Shown in pieces: positions 39,426 to 40,213 of a stretch of 40,213 nt of DNA (positions are counted from its first letter, which is position 1; the number at the start of each line of letters is the position of its first letter). The DNA is taken from positions 1 to 40,213 of the forward strand of contig DAOTTX010000139.1 in the NCBI GenBank assembly GCA_034437515.1, read 5' to 3'. The position numbers were made by a program, and so were the translations under genes. Under the pieces are notes generated by a model. It was not told the origin of the DNA. It searched no databases and saw only the letters and a program-made list of their open reading frames with translations. This DNA is from DAOTTX01 sp034437515 (GTDB lineage Bacteria; Chloroflexota; Anaerolineae; Aggregatilineales; Phototrophicaceae).

Positions 39426-40213
39426 ATGGCGCAGATATTCATCTCTTACAGCCGAGTAGATTCACAATTTGTCGAAAAGCTCTATCCTCGGCTTGGTCGA
39501 AAGTATAACTATGAAAATGTGTGGTATGACGACCACCTGCACGGCGGCGATGACTGGTGGCGCACGATACTGGATCGAGTCGCGTGGTGTGATGTGTTCA
39601 TTTACCTCTTGTCTAACGAGTCGGTACGATCTGAATACTGCCAGGCAGAGTTTATGGAGGCGCGTCGTCTCAGAAAGCATATCATCACTATCCAGGTACG
39701 GGACCGCACCAAGCTGAGTGCTGAATTGAGCAGCATCCAGTATATCGACATGAAACCGGGTGTGGATCAAGTCGATGCAATCATACGACTTTTTACCGCT
39801 ATTGACCGTGTCGATATCAATGCCGTCCGAAAGGCACGCCCCCGCTGGAAAACGGAAACGCCCAAGCCGGGTAGCCTGGTGGATGCTGAACCCAGCGCCG
39901 CCGAAGTCGATACACCGACGTTAGCGGCACCACGCCCACCCGCTGAGGGAAAAACTGCATCCGGTGGGTGGTTGACTGAACCTTTTGCTATCATTGCTGC
40001 GGCTGTGATCACAGGCTTATTCGCAGTACTGGCGGCGTTCATTGCGCTCTCTGGTGGTAGCAATGAGACTCCAGATGTCGATGCGACGATTACGCCGACA
40101 CTACGACCTGTAGATGTGGCTCTGGAACGTGCGCGCTCTTTCAATGGCGGTAATGACGATTGGTCGCCATTCTCCGCAGTCTTCGACGATGTAGAAATGG
40201 TGCTGGTGCCCGC
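39426..40213 (+). CDS. TIR domain - membrane helix protein, probably continuing into an FGE-sulfatase domain (partial)
   Basis: 262 codons are in the window and the frame is open at the edge. Residues 1-130 form a TIR domain: QIFISYSRVDSQFVEKLYPRL, NVWYDDHLHGGDDWW, and SNESVRSEYCQAEF, where Glu75 sits at the position of the catalytic Glu of NAD-cleaving TIRs. A Pro-rich linker and one membrane helix (186-208) follow. The last residues, FDDVEMVLVPA, read like the start of an FGE-sulfatase domain (usually MVLVPAG.F.MG); this is inference, because the domain itself is outside. TIR would be cytoplasmic and the C-terminal domain outside. No ribosome binding site is evident. It could be a signalling or defence NADase. 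Confidence 0.85.
   Translation, partial: MAQIFISYSRVDSQFVEKLYPRLGRKYNYENVWYDDHLHGGDDWWRTILDRVAWCDVFIYLLSNESVRSEYCQAEFMEARRLRKHIITIQVRDRTKLSAELSSIQYIDMKPGVDQVDAIIRLFTAIDRVDINAVRKARPRWKTETPKPGSLVDAEPSAAEVDTPTLAAPRPPAEGKTASGGWLTEPFAIIAAAVITGLFAVLAAFIALSGGSNETPDVDATITPTLRPVDVALERARSFNGGNDDWSPFSAVFDDVEMVLVP

Overview
The window (about 57% G+C by eye, with AT-rich intergenic stretches) looks like chromosomal DNA of a Chloroflexota bacterium, most likely of the Anaerolineae or a neighbouring class. The pointers are inference, not proof: membrane-anchored beta-propeller proteins with Thr/Pro-rich linkers, a TIR protein that appears fused to a sulfatase-modifying-factor-type domain, a mannosylglycerate pathway, a four-domain ribosomal protein S1, and short operons split over both strands. 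No rRNA, tRNA, CRISPR array or intact transposase was seen.

Layout. 1-3000 (minus): a lipoprotein class B penicillin-binding protein, a YqiA-like hydrolase and the start of a small membrane protein. 3180-5343: a membrane-anchored FGE-fold protein facing a Nal1-like serine protease, with both stop codons in one CTAG. 5520-7200: a REP-like hairpin element, a decayed solute-binding-protein pseudogene, a small STAS-like protein and AT-rich DNA. 7200-11570: rpsA with a long leader, an NAD-dependent epimerase and an exported TAP-type peptidase. 11815-13527: a polytopic molybdopterin oxidoreductase. 13967-16008: mpgS-mpgP (mannosylglycerate). 16093-19570: a secreted tandem-repeat protein, an MFS exporter and an SbtA-like permease. 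19650-21248: two paralogous membrane-anchored beta proteins. 21464-23936: rsmA, rdgB and a class IV aminotransferase. 23938-28471: a five-gene minus operon of two TPR-TM-propeller proteins, an M55 D-aminopeptidase, a 44-residue protein and a membrane protein. 28816-31320: cytochrome P450 plus serine hydrolase. 31326-33648: a DrrA-like ATPase, a cysteine-free thioredoxin-like protein and an ABC-2 permease, behind a strong promoter with twin operators. 33722-34349: a gene-free stretch of MITE-like and hairpin repeats. 34350-38548: an acyl-CoA dehydrogenase and a large FtsX/MacB-type permease. 38580-40213: YwbE, a DUF427 protein and a TIR-TM protein cut by the window edge.

Genes acting together: mpgS and mpgP make the compatible solute mannosylglycerate in two steps. 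The PBP, the M55 peptidase and the TAP peptidase point to envelope and peptide turnover. The DrrAB-like operon and the MFS protein are export systems. The least explained units are the TIR-TM(-FGE) protein at the right edge, the propeller/D-aminopeptidase operon, the ABC operon with its embedded thioredoxin-like gene, and the paralogous pair sharing a C-terminal MSL(D/E)(D/E)LL tail.
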